A stretch of DNA of 6,674 nucleotides from the NCBI GenBank assembly GCA_027061425.1, contig JALSUN010000092.1, positions 4,338-11,011 on the forward strand. The letters run 5' to 3'. Source of the stretch: Helicobacteraceae bacterium. GTDB lineage: Bacteria; Campylobacterota; Campylobacteria; Campylobacterales; Sulfurimonadaceae. The position numbers were made by a program, and so were the translations under genes. The notes under the pieces are model-generated. The model had not been told where the DNA came from. It did no database searches and worked only from the letters and a program-made list of their open reading frames with translations. Position 1 is the first letter of the stretch. Each line of letters starts with the position of its first letter. Below are positions 1-5,842 of this stretch, one piece after another.

Positions 1-914
1 ATAAAAAAGAAACTTTTACGTTTGAGAGAGATGGCTTCAACAAACAGTGTCTGCTTGCGGTATAAAGTGTAAAAATAACCAATAAACCCTAAAATAAGAA
101 GCGTAAAAATACCGATAATTATCTTCTCTTTAGGGTGGTTTTGGACATAAATTTTAAACTCATTTAGCTTGTCTGAAAGGTTTGTAGAGAGACCCTTTAC
201 AAATTTCAGAGGAGAATAGACCTCTGTGCCAAAGGCATCAAAAAGAGGCTGGCGGTTCTGATAAAAGACATCATTTTGAAGTTTTGCTTCGGCCTCTTTT
301 AAGAGCTCTATACGTTCATTGATTTTAGAGAGTGTGGTTGATATACTGTTGTCATCAGTCAAGAGCAGATCATAGTCACTTTTTGCAATAGCACGCAACT
401 CCTCTATAGCAATAATGACGTTGGCGATATGGTTTTGGATGATTTGCGGTGCAGACTTGGCGTTGGCGTTGATGTGAGTCTCGCTCCACAAGGCGGAGTA
501 CGCCTCAAGGACTTTTCTGTTTTTGTCATAAATGGCAATACGATCACGGTAAAGTTGTGCCCACTCTTCAAGTTTGCTTTTGTAGACTTTCCAATTGGCA
601 CGGTTCTTTTGTATGGTACGAATACTACGTTCTTCAAGGACTTCATCAACGTGCATCTTTAAATAGGGTGCAACACTTTCAAGATAAGTAGGCAGTACAA
701 GGTGTGCCTCTTGAACTTCTTGATTATCAGCAAAAATTTTTTTAATTTTTTTTAATTTTTCTAAAGTATCCACTGCTTCTTGAGGGACATCACTCAGTGC
801 TATAAACTTAGGTACTTGCACTTCATTTTGTTGTTGGTCATGACCTTCTTGTGCAGAGAGATTAAAGAAGGAAAATAGTACTAAAAAAAGAAATAATAAT
901 CGAAAATGTTGCAT
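1..914 (-). CDS. MscS-family mechanosensitive channel, N-terminal part (partial)
   Basis: This reading frame is open from an ATG at 914-912 to the left edge, giving 304 codons with no stop; the 3' end of the gene lies outside the window. Residues 1-21 form a signal peptide (hydrophobic core LLFLFLVLFSFF, likely cut after NLSA). A long, mostly helical, charged periplasmic region follows (about 45-260), with a lysine-rich helix at 51-60 and a Trp-containing coiled-coil-like stretch near 105-145. A first membrane helix sits at about 265-284 (IIIGIFTLLILGFIGYFYTL), followed by basic residues. This order, signal peptide then extended periplasmic helical domain then membrane helices, is known for large MscS relatives of the MscK type, which open under membrane tension to release solutes. 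The diagnostic pore helix and MscS beta domain would lie beyond the edge, so the family call is an inference. AAGG lies about 7 nt before the ATG and supports this start. The gene diverges from the neighbouring transporter gene. Confidence 0.6.
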   Translation of the reverse strand, partial: MQHFRLLFLFLVLFSFFNLSAQEGHDQQQNEVQVPKFIALSDVPQEAVDTLEKLKKIKKIFADNQEVQEAHLVLPTYLESVAPYLKMHVDEVLEERSIRTIQKNRANWKVYKSKLEEWAQLYRDRIAIYDKNRKVLEAYSALWSETHINANAKSAPQIIQNHIANVIIAIEELRAIAKSDYDLLLTDDNSISTTLSKINERIELLKEAEAKLQNDVFYQNRQPLFDAFGTEVYSPLKFVKGLSTNLSDKLNEFKIYVQNHPKEKIIIGIFTLLILGFIGYFYTLYRKQTLFVEAISLKRKSFFF

Positions 915-952
915 GATGCAGCCTTTTTGGAAAAAACAATATAATTTGGCAT

Positions 953-968
953 ATTATAGGGTTATAAT
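953..968. promoter_or_regulatory. Back-to-back -10 elements of a divergent promoter region
   Basis: The 86-bp gap between the divergent MscS-type and DASS genes contains a plus-strand TATAAT at 963-968, about 32 nt before the transporter ATG. It also contains a minus-strand TATAAT (complement of 953-958), about 38 nt before the channel ATG. Neither has a convincing -35 at 16-18 bp. That is common in Campylobacterota, where the -10 dominates in an AT-rich setting. The two sites are only 4 bp apart, so polymerase could probably not occupy both at once. This is based on motif reading only. Confidence 0.45.
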
Positions 969-1000
969 GTTAAAAATTAGTATGAAACAGAGGGGCTAAA

Positions 1001-2416
1001 ATGGGAGGACAATTACAAAAAAGTTATAAAGAACATTATGTTCAATTAGGTATTGTTGTTTTTGCTCTATTTTTATGGTTCCTACCAACACCAGAAGGTT
1101 TAAAGCCTGAGGCTTGGCACCTGTTCGCTGTTTTTATCAGTGCAATCTTAGCGGTCATGGTCAATGCGCTTCCCATCTTTACCTCCTCCATATTAGCCCT
1201 CTCTGCTGCTGTTTTGAGTGGTACCCTTGAGCCTAAAGAGGCCTATAGTGGTTTTTCACAAGGTTTTATACTTCTGATTATTGTGGCATTTCTAATAGCA
1301 AGAGGGGTGATTAAGTCAGGATTGGGGCGTCGTATCGCTTTCATGATCATTAAACGTTTTGGAAAGTCAAGTTTGGGGCTCTCTTACTCCATCATCGCAG
1401 CAGACATGTTTATCTCTCCCGCCTTTCCTAGTAATACCGCGCGTTCAGGGATTTTGTTTCCTATTATTAACGCGCTTGCACTTGACAGTGGTTCTAAAGT
1501 AGGAGATGGCACTAGAAAAAAGTTGGGTGCTTTTTTGATGCTCTCTTCTATGGCAGGTTTGACCCTCTCTTCTTCTTTATGGTTGACGGCAATGGCTGCT
1601 AATCCAGCAGGTGCTAAAATGGCAGAGGCTTATGGTGTTGACATCACTTTTGGTTCTTGGGCTCTGGTCGCTTTTGTACCTGTGTTAACACTCTATGTTT
1701 TGGTACCATGGATCTTATATATAGTTTATCCTCCTGAGTTGAAAGAGACGCCCCAAGCACCAGAGATGGCAGTTCAATCACTACAAAAGATGGGTAAGGT
1801 CAGTAAAAATGAGTGGATTATGATGGCTGTATTCATTGGTATGGTCTTTTTGTGGATGATGTCAGGCACTTGGGGTTTGGACAAAACGGCCGTAGCATTT
1901 TTAGGACTGGGGATTTTAATGGTGGCCAAGATCTTTACTCTTGAAGACTTGGCAAAAGAGGGAAATGCCCTGGGAACCTTAGTTTGGTTCTCTATTCTCT
2001 TTTCGTTGAGTGTCAACCTTGAAGCTCTAGGTTTTATGGCGTGGGTAGGTGCCTTTATCTCTCAGGCAGTTGCAGGTTACAGTTGGCCTGTTGTCTATGT
2101 AGCACTGACAGTGGCATATGTACTGATCCACTACTTTTTTGTTTCTCAAACAGCGCAGATGCTGGCACTTTTTAGTGTTTTTTTAGGGGTAGCAGTGAAA
2201 GCAGGTGTTTCTGCAGAGATGATGACCTATATGTTGCTTTTTGCTACCAACTTCAATGCATTGATCACCCCTCAAGGTTCTTCGGCAAATGTCATCTATG
2301 TGGGAAGTGGTTACTTGGAGTCGAGTGAGGTCTACAAATATGGTGGGATTGTGACCTTAGTCAATACAGTCGTCTTTTTAACAGTAGGTACGGCTTGGAT
2401 GATGTTAATTCTCTAA
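1001..2416 (+). CDS. DASS/SLC13-family anion symporter (dicarboxylate-type permease)
   Basis: This is a 471-residue polytopic inner-membrane protein, a normal length for the divalent anion:sodium symporter (DASS, SLC13) family, which includes CitT, VcINDY and the plastid 2-oxoglutarate/malate translocators. About 10-12 hydrophobic segments are visible, for example at 13-29, 39-56, 86-104, 218-242, 271-287, 297-312, 362-380 and 448-468. The first repeat carries the family SNT signature at residues 144-146 (SPAFPSNTARSG). The second-repeat counterpart is SQT at 382-384 (HYFFVSQTAQ), the form I recall from the CitT/plastid-translocator branch rather than from VcINDY. A late TPQGSSAN motif at 423-430 and YVGSGYL also fit the family. 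The likely role is uptake or exchange of di- or tricarboxylates driven by Na+ or a counter-substrate; the exact substrate cannot be read from sequence. AGGGG at 991-995, 5 nt before the ATG, supports the start. No partner gene is co-directional with it. Confidence 0.88.
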   Translation: MGGQLQKSYKEHYVQLGIVVFALFLWFLPTPEGLKPEAWHLFAVFISAILAVMVNALPIFTSSILALSAAVLSGTLEPKEAYSGFSQGFILLIIVAFLIARGVIKSGLGRRIAFMIIKRFGKSSLGLSYSIIAADMFISPAFPSNTARSGILFPIINALALDSGSKVGDGTRKKLGAFLMLSSMAGLTLSSSLWLTAMAANPAGAKMAEAYGVDITFGSWALVAFVPVLTLYVLVPWILYIVYPPELKETPQAPEMAVQSLQKMGKVSKNEWIMMAVFIGMVFLWMMSGTWGLDKTAVAFLGLGILMVAKIFTLEDLAKEGNALGTLVWFSILFSLSVNLEALGFMAWVGAFISQAVAGYSWPVVYVALTVAYVLIHYFFVSQTAQMLALFSVFLGVAVKAGVSAEMMTYMLLFATNFNALITPQGSSANVIYVGSGYLESSEVYKYGGIVTLVNTVVFLTVGTAWMMLIL

Positions 2417-2419
2417 CAT

Positions 2420-2662
2420 TTATCCGTTTTGTAGGGCTTCTCTTTCATCTTCACTAAGTTTTATCCACTCACTATATAAAATACATCTATCTTTTAAACA
2501 GACACGTCTGGTCTGAGGATCGCTCTGTATCTCTTTACTTAAAAAACAGGTTGAGTTTGTTGGAATGTTTATAGAAGTCAACCATGTTTTGGTCATGGAG
2601 ATTCCTGAGAGTAAAATGATAAAGCTAAGGGTTAGCAGTAGTGCAGCAGTACTTTTTTTCAT
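2420..2662 (-). CDS. Small exported or membrane-anchored protein with three cysteines, unknown function
   Basis: I do not recognise this 80-residue protein. The N-terminus (MKKST followed by a hydrophobic run at about 6-22) looks like a signal peptide or a single membrane anchor. There is no cysteine at a lipobox position, so it is probably not a lipoprotein. The remaining ~55 residues are polar and hold three cysteines at 39, 55 and 60, including a C-x4-C pair (VCLKDRC), and end in a charged helix (KLSEDEREALQ). If the tail is periplasmic, a disulfide or metal/redox role is conceivable but unproven. The start is supported by AAAGGA about 6 nt upstream on the minus strand. A TATACT-like -10 (complement of 2683-2688) lies just above that, suggesting its own promoter. 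It converges on the DASS gene with 3 bp between the stop codons. Confidence 0.7.
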   Translation of the reverse strand: MKKSTAALLLTLSFIILLSGISMTKTWLTSINIPTNSTCFLSKEIQSDPQTRRVCLKDRCILYSEWIKLSEDEREALQNG

Positions 2663-2919
2663 ATGAATCCTTTGTATATTAAAGTATAGAACAAGATTGT
2701 GTCGAAATAGTGTAGAAGGTATTTCTCTTTTTATATTACGGCACCAACTAAATACACAAATCTAAATGAGGGTACTTTTATGCATAATCAAGGCAGAGGT
2801 TCTTTAGGGTAGCCGTAGCCACGCTGAAGGTGGTGAAATAAGTTTAAAAACTATGATCTATCACACAACTTTCACACTTTTTTTCTTTAAACTTTTAAAA
2901 TTGAAAAATAGAAGGAAGA
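2663..2919. other. Intergenic region with a GC-richer island, possible leader RNA
   Basis: No protein gene longer than about 10 codons with good support was found in these 257 bp. The left end carries the promoter of the 80-residue gene. On the plus strand TATATT at 2732-2737, preceded by a T-rich stretch, could be a -10. Positions about 2791-2835 are markedly richer in G and C than their surroundings. They contain a perfect tandem GTAGCC repeat (2809-2820) overlapping a hairpin, CCAC (2819-2822) with GTGG (2830-2833) around a 7-nt loop. A second short inverted repeat, AGTTT/AAACT, lies at 2841-2852, and a run of seven T at 2878-2884. It may be a 5' leader of the short gene at 2920 or a small RNA. 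I could match it to no riboswitch family that I know. Confidence 0.35.
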
Positions 2920-3078
2920 ATGATGGGACATCCATACTTAACACGAGAAGAGATACAAGGGTCATTGTCACTTGGTGAGATCACATATCAAGAGGCGGCA
3001 GAGTTACGATCTGACTTGGAGCGTTGTAGTGAATTTTCAGGACGGGTTGCTGATCAAGGTAAACAAGCAAGCAGGTAA
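2920..3078 (+). CDS. Short gene, 52-residue protein of unknown function
   Basis: I do not recognise this protein. It is a 52-codon frame ending in TAA at 3076-3078. It is preceded by GAAGGAAG at 2911-2918, one of the best Shine-Dalgarno matches in the window. Two adjacent ATGs are possible. The second (2923) sits at the more usual distance of about 7 nt from AGGA, giving a 51-residue product; the listed start is the first. The protein is soluble and charged, starting MGHPYLTREEIQGS. It has a predicted helical segment, LGEITYQEAAELRSDLERC (about 18-36), with one cysteine, then a polar basic tail. There is no signal peptide or membrane segment. Its stop is 16 bp from the stop of the convergent porin gene. 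It could be a small regulator or a leftover C-terminal or N-terminal piece of a larger gene. The ribosome binding site and normal-looking composition favour a real gene. Confidence 0.55.
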   Translation: MMGHPYLTREEIQGSLSLGEITYQEAAELRSDLERCSEFSGRVADQGKQASR

Positions 3079-3091
3079 ATGGAATTCCTGC
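3071..3091. terminator. Weak inverted repeat between convergent genes, possible terminator
   Basis: GCAGG (3071-3075) and CCTGC (3087-3091) form a 5-bp stem around an 11-nt loop that contains most of the palindrome GGAATTCC (3081-3088). The repeat overlaps the last codons of the short plus-strand gene and begins 4 nt after the porin stop codon (TAG, complement of 3095-3097). On the minus strand it is followed by TTGCTTGTTT, a loose T-rich tract; on the plus strand there is no T run. If it works, it more likely terminates the glutaminase-porin transcript. Confidence 0.3.
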
Positions 3092-3094
3092 ACT

Positions 3095-4489
3095 CTAAAA
3101 TCTATATCCGCCAATAAGACGCAGAGAGAAAGTTTGTGGTTGTTCACTTAAGTTTTGATGCTCATAAGTACCAGTGAAGTAAGCACCTGTACGGTTTCCA
3201 TAACTTAAGCGCACACCATTAAGTATCATAGTATCTTGCCCTTTACCATTAAGAGAACTTTTTGAATACATTGGATCAAGATCAAAGTATGTGAGACGGT
3301 AACCTAACCATAGTTTGTCCATAATGTCATAACCAATCTGTGCTTTGTATGAGGCTGCATTTTTAAGTGTATCTGCTTCAAAAAAGTGAAAGATCATGCC
3401 ATTGGCAAAGTAAGGATAACCACCCCATGCTCCAAGAACTGAATTAAACCCATCGCCATTTGAGTATTTGGTTGCACCTGTTGCAAAGTTGAGACCAAAG
3501 TCAAATTTACCATCAAAACGAACAGAGTACATGCTCGCATCAATAGTTCTTCCTGGTGCTCCTTGTGCACGATCTTTTTTAGCATTATCTGCTAACTTGC
3601 CAACCTCTTTAAAGTTGATGAACTGTGCTCCGGCAATGTATGAAAAGCCATCTATACTGTTTTTGTAGTCATATTGAGCAAAAAGTGTGTTGTAGAGGTC
3701 TGTTGCGTAGTATTCCCATACTTGAACATTATGATGATCTAAACTTAACTCATAAGCTCCAAAGACCACTCCTGCATCATTAGCATTGTCTTTATCTGTT
3801 TGTGAAACAAAAGATGCTTGCGACATACTGTAAAAGTCTGTACCACCACGCGGTGCCACGACAGGATCATAAGCACCAGAGTCCCAAACACCGGCCATCT
3901 TGAAGAAGTAACCTAGGACAAACATATTGTTCTCCAACATAGTGTTGGTGTAGTGGGCTACCTCAAATGCGTCTGCTTGCATGTACCAGTCATCCGCATC
4001 GATCATAGGAGTGGTCAACTCCTGACGACCGATGAGGGCCTGGTTGCCGTTCATGTCAAAACGTAAAAAGGCCTCTTGTAAAATACCAAAAGCTTTTGGA
4101 TCAGCAGGATTGGGTACAAAGGTACGTGTCTCATAAGCAGGATCATTAATACCAAAGTCAGTAGTATAAATACCAGTAATTTTTGCTGCAAAACCGGCTA
4201 TGGTAGGCGTAGTAATAGAGCCTTTGTTGATCAAGTAAATACCTTTTGAGTCTATATGACCTTTGTTGATATTTTTATTGCCTGGTGGTGGATTTTTATA
4301 GTCATACTGAACCCAGCCTAAACGTTCGTCAATATTGACTATCCATCCCTTACCCAGGTGGATACCGTCACTACTTACTACATTTTCAAAGGTATGATCT
4401 TGAGAGATGTTACCTTGCTGAATGGAGTCTTGTGCCATCATTACAGTGGTGAATGCTAAAAGTACCGTTGTGATTAAAGAATATTTCAT
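3095..4489 (-). CDS. OprD-like outer-membrane porin
   Basis: This 464-residue protein has a clear signal peptide (MKYSLITTVLLAFTTVMMA, probable cleavage before Gln20). The mature region alternates aromatic and polar residues as in a beta-barrel and ends in Arg-Phe; a C-terminal Phe is the usual recognition signal for outer-membrane insertion. The stretch ALIGRQELTTP at about 151-161, followed by aspartates and an aromatic-rich strand, resembles the GRQ...TP segment of the OprD family, whose members form channels for amino acids, peptides and small organic acids. OprD-like barrels of this size are common in Campylobacterota. The substrate cannot be deduced. The start is supported by AAGGG about 6 nt upstream on the minus strand. 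It lies 27 bp downstream of the exported glutaminase with no terminator between, so the two are probably co-transcribed and may share a substrate route. The alternative is a general porin that happens to be adjacent. Confidence 0.82.
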   Translation of the reverse strand: MKYSLITTVLLAFTTVMMAQDSIQQGNISQDHTFENVVSSDGIHLGKGWIVNIDERLGWVQYDYKNPPPGNKNINKGHIDSKGIYLINKGSITTPTIAGFAAKITGIYTTDFGINDPAYETRTFVPNPADPKAFGILQEAFLRFDMNGNQALIGRQELTTPMIDADDWYMQADAFEVAHYTNTMLENNMFVLGYFFKMAGVWDSGAYDPVVAPRGGTDFYSMSQASFVSQTDKDNANDAGVVFGAYELSLDHHNVQVWEYYATDLYNTLFAQYDYKNSIDGFSYIAGAQFINFKEVGKLADNAKKDRAQGAPGRTIDASMYSVRFDGKFDFGLNFATGATKYSNGDGFNSVLGAWGGYPYFANGMIFHFFEADTLKNAASYKAQIGYDIMDKLWLGYRLTYFDLDPMYSKSSLNGKGQDTMILNGVRLSYGNRTGAYFTGTYEHQNLSEQPQTFSLRLIGGYRF

Positions 4490-4516
4490 TTTTAACCCTT
4501 TTGTATAGATGTTCGT

Positions 4517-5569
4517 TTACTGTGCGTAAGGGTTAAGCCCTAGTTGCTCAATGATGTAGATAGCTGCTTCTTGGCCCCGAACGCTGTTACCGTATTTGTC
4601 AAGTGGTGGAGAGACAACACCGATCGCCAATTTCCCTGGTACTACAGCTAAAATACCACCTCCAACACCACTTTTTGCAGGAGTTCCTGTGAGGTATAAC
4701 CAGTCACCAGCATTATCATACAGACCTGCTGTTGCCATGACAGCAAGCAGGGGCGCAACATTTTCTTCATTTAGCATTCGTTTTTTGGTTTTAGGATTAA
4801 CACCATGGTTGGCTAGGGTTGCTCCCATCATGCCCAAGTCATGTGCTGCGACGTTGACAGAACACTGCTTGGTGTAAACTGTAGTGGCCTCAAGTGGATC
4901 AGAGCCCATGAGATTGTTGGCATCGAGCAGTTTTGCGATGGCTTGGTTACTTTTGTTGTCGTTAACTTCTGAGACGTAGACTTTTTGGTTAAAAGGTAGT
5001 TTACGACCAGAAAAACCATCCATGTTTTTCTTGATCTTCATCCAGCGCTCTTTGGAATCTTTTGCCCCGATCCAGCTTGTAGATTGGATCGCTCCTGCGT
5101 TGACAAGAGGATTACTCGCGGTACGACCATGAAGTTCGATAGCGATGACAGAGTTAAAAGGCATTCCCGTCGCGTTGACACCGACTTTCTCCTGCAGGAA
5201 TTTTTTACCTTTTTCCTGCATCAAAAGTGCAGCGGTAAAAGGTTTTGAAATAGACTGTATGGAAACAAGCGCCTTGGTATCACCCACCTCATAGACTTTG
5301 CCATCTTTGGTGACGATAGAGATGCCGAAGATCTTGGGATCGACCACAGCAAGCTCTTTGATGTAGTCAGCATTCTTACCGCCGTTGTCATCTTTGAACT
5401 TTTCATAGGCATCATGTAAGACTTTGTTGATCTGTTGGTCGCTAAGAGGAATCTTGACATCTTTAGCATAAAGCTGTGCACTGAAAAGGTAGAACAGAGA
5501 GAGTGCAACTGCACCGAGTTTCATCTTTTGTCTGGGATTTATGTTAAACAGTTTTGTAGCGGGACTCAT
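4517..5569 (-). CDS. glsA: Glutaminase A, serine-type, with N-terminal export signal
   Basis: The enzyme hydrolyses L-glutamine to L-glutamate and ammonia. It belongs to the serine-dependent beta-lactamase-like glutaminase family (YbgJ/YneH/GLS type). Visible family features are the catalytic SxxK motif at Ser106-Ile-Ser-Lys109, the NPLVNAGAI segment at 153-161, Glu201 with Asn208 in SEVNDNKSN, Tyr232 before QCS, Tyr284 in the AGLYDNAGDW block, and the KSGVGGGI motif at 299-306. All key positions appear intact. The family is usually about 305-310 residues. The extra ~35 here are a signal peptide: a basic n-region, a hydrophobic core (GAVALSLFYLFSA) and a likely cut after Ala35, so the enzyme should be periplasmic. 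AGGA lies about 7 nt before the first ATG and favours it. An internal Met16 would also give a standard signal peptide but has a poor ribosome binding site. It is the first gene of an apparent two-gene operon with the porin. Confidence 0.93.
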   Translation of the reverse strand: MSPATKLFNINPRQKMKLGAVALSLFYLFSAQLYAKDVKIPLSDQQINKVLHDAYEKFKDDNGGKNADYIKELAVVDPKIFGISIVTKDGKVYEVGDTKALVSIQSISKPFTAALLMQEKGKKFLQEKVGVNATGMPFNSVIAIELHGRTASNPLVNAGAIQSTSWIGAKDSKERWMKIKKNMDGFSGRKLPFNQKVYVSEVNDNKSNQAIAKLLDANNLMGSDPLEATTVYTKQCSVNVAAHDLGMMGATLANHGVNPKTKKRMLNEENVAPLLAVMATAGLYDNAGDWLYLTGTPAKSGVGGGILAVVPGKLAIGVVSPPLDKYGNSVRGQEAAIYIIEQLGLNPYAQ

Positions 5570-5599
5570 GATGCATTCCTATGTTTTATGTGATCTTTT

Positions 5600-5605
5600 A
5601 GTATA
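5600..5605 (-). promoter_or_regulatory. Probable -10 of the glutaminase-porin operon
   Basis: On the minus strand TATACT (complement of 5600-5605) is directly preceded by TG in an AT-rich context, about 30 nt before the glutaminase ATG. No good -35 lies 16-18 bp further up. This would give a short leader of roughly 25 nt. The call rests on the -10 match and its position alone. Confidence 0.4.
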
Positions 5606-5675
5606 CATCAACTTTTTTATATTTGTATGGTTATCAATGTCATTATGATCAAATATAAAGGACTCAATAAACACG

Positions 5676-5691
5676 TATTCCTTCAAGAATA
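5676..5691. promoter_or_regulatory. Inverted repeat TATTC-N6-GAATA, possible operator
   Basis: TATTC (5676-5680) and GAATA (5687-5691) are perfect 5-bp arms around a 6-bp spacer. The repeat lies in the middle of the 273-bp gap between the divergent glutaminase and typA genes, upstream of both suggested -10 boxes. Such a dyad could bind a dimeric regulator, but arms this short are expected by chance in AT-rich DNA and I know of no matching regulator. Confidence 0.2.
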
Positions 5692-5734
5692 AGATTAATA
5701 GTCACATAAAACCAGTTTCTAACCTCTTTTTAGG

Positions 5735-5740
5735 TATAAT
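5735..5740 (+). promoter_or_regulatory. Probable -10 of the typA promoter
   Basis: A perfect TATAAT preceded by a T-rich stretch (TTTCTAACCTCTTTTTAGG) sits about 102 nt before the preferred typA ATG. There is no clear -35, which is usual for sigma-70-type promoters in Campylobacterota. Transcription would start near 5747 and give a leader of roughly 95 nt. Confidence 0.6.
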
Positions 5741-5842
5741 CGCGAAAATTAAAAATCTGCTGACATCAGGCTTTTTGTAGAGACTCATCTGAGTGACTAT
5801 GAAAAGTCTAATCACAAGACAGAAAACATGCAAGGAATTAAG

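Noticed and set aside
404..662. Open frames on both strands (about 77-81 codons) within the channel gene
   Set aside because: They overlap a continuous 304-codon minus-strand frame with signal peptide and membrane helix, have no convincing ribosome binding site and no family resemblance.
1774..2016. 80-codon minus-strand frame within the DASS carrier gene
   Set aside because: It is antisense to conserved membrane segments and has no ribosome binding site or family resemblance.
2824..2840. CTGAAGG...GAAA resembling a hammerhead ribozyme core
   Set aside because: The required CUGANGA is not matched and the flanking stems are absent.
2794..2852. Resemblance of AGAGGTTCT to the start of a class I preQ1 riboswitch
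   Set aside because: The complementary CCTCT arm and the A-rich pseudoknot tail are missing.
3394..3668. Open frames overlapping the porin gene
   Set aside because: The porin frame has a signal peptide, barrel pattern and terminal Phe; the others are shadows.
4596..5019. Open frames overlapping the glutaminase gene
   Set aside because: The glutaminase frame carries all family motifs; the others are shadow frames.
5630..5655. Segment GTTATCAATGTCATTATGATC resembling a Fur box
   Set aside because: The match is partial and in AT-rich DNA; neither neighbouring gene is iron related.
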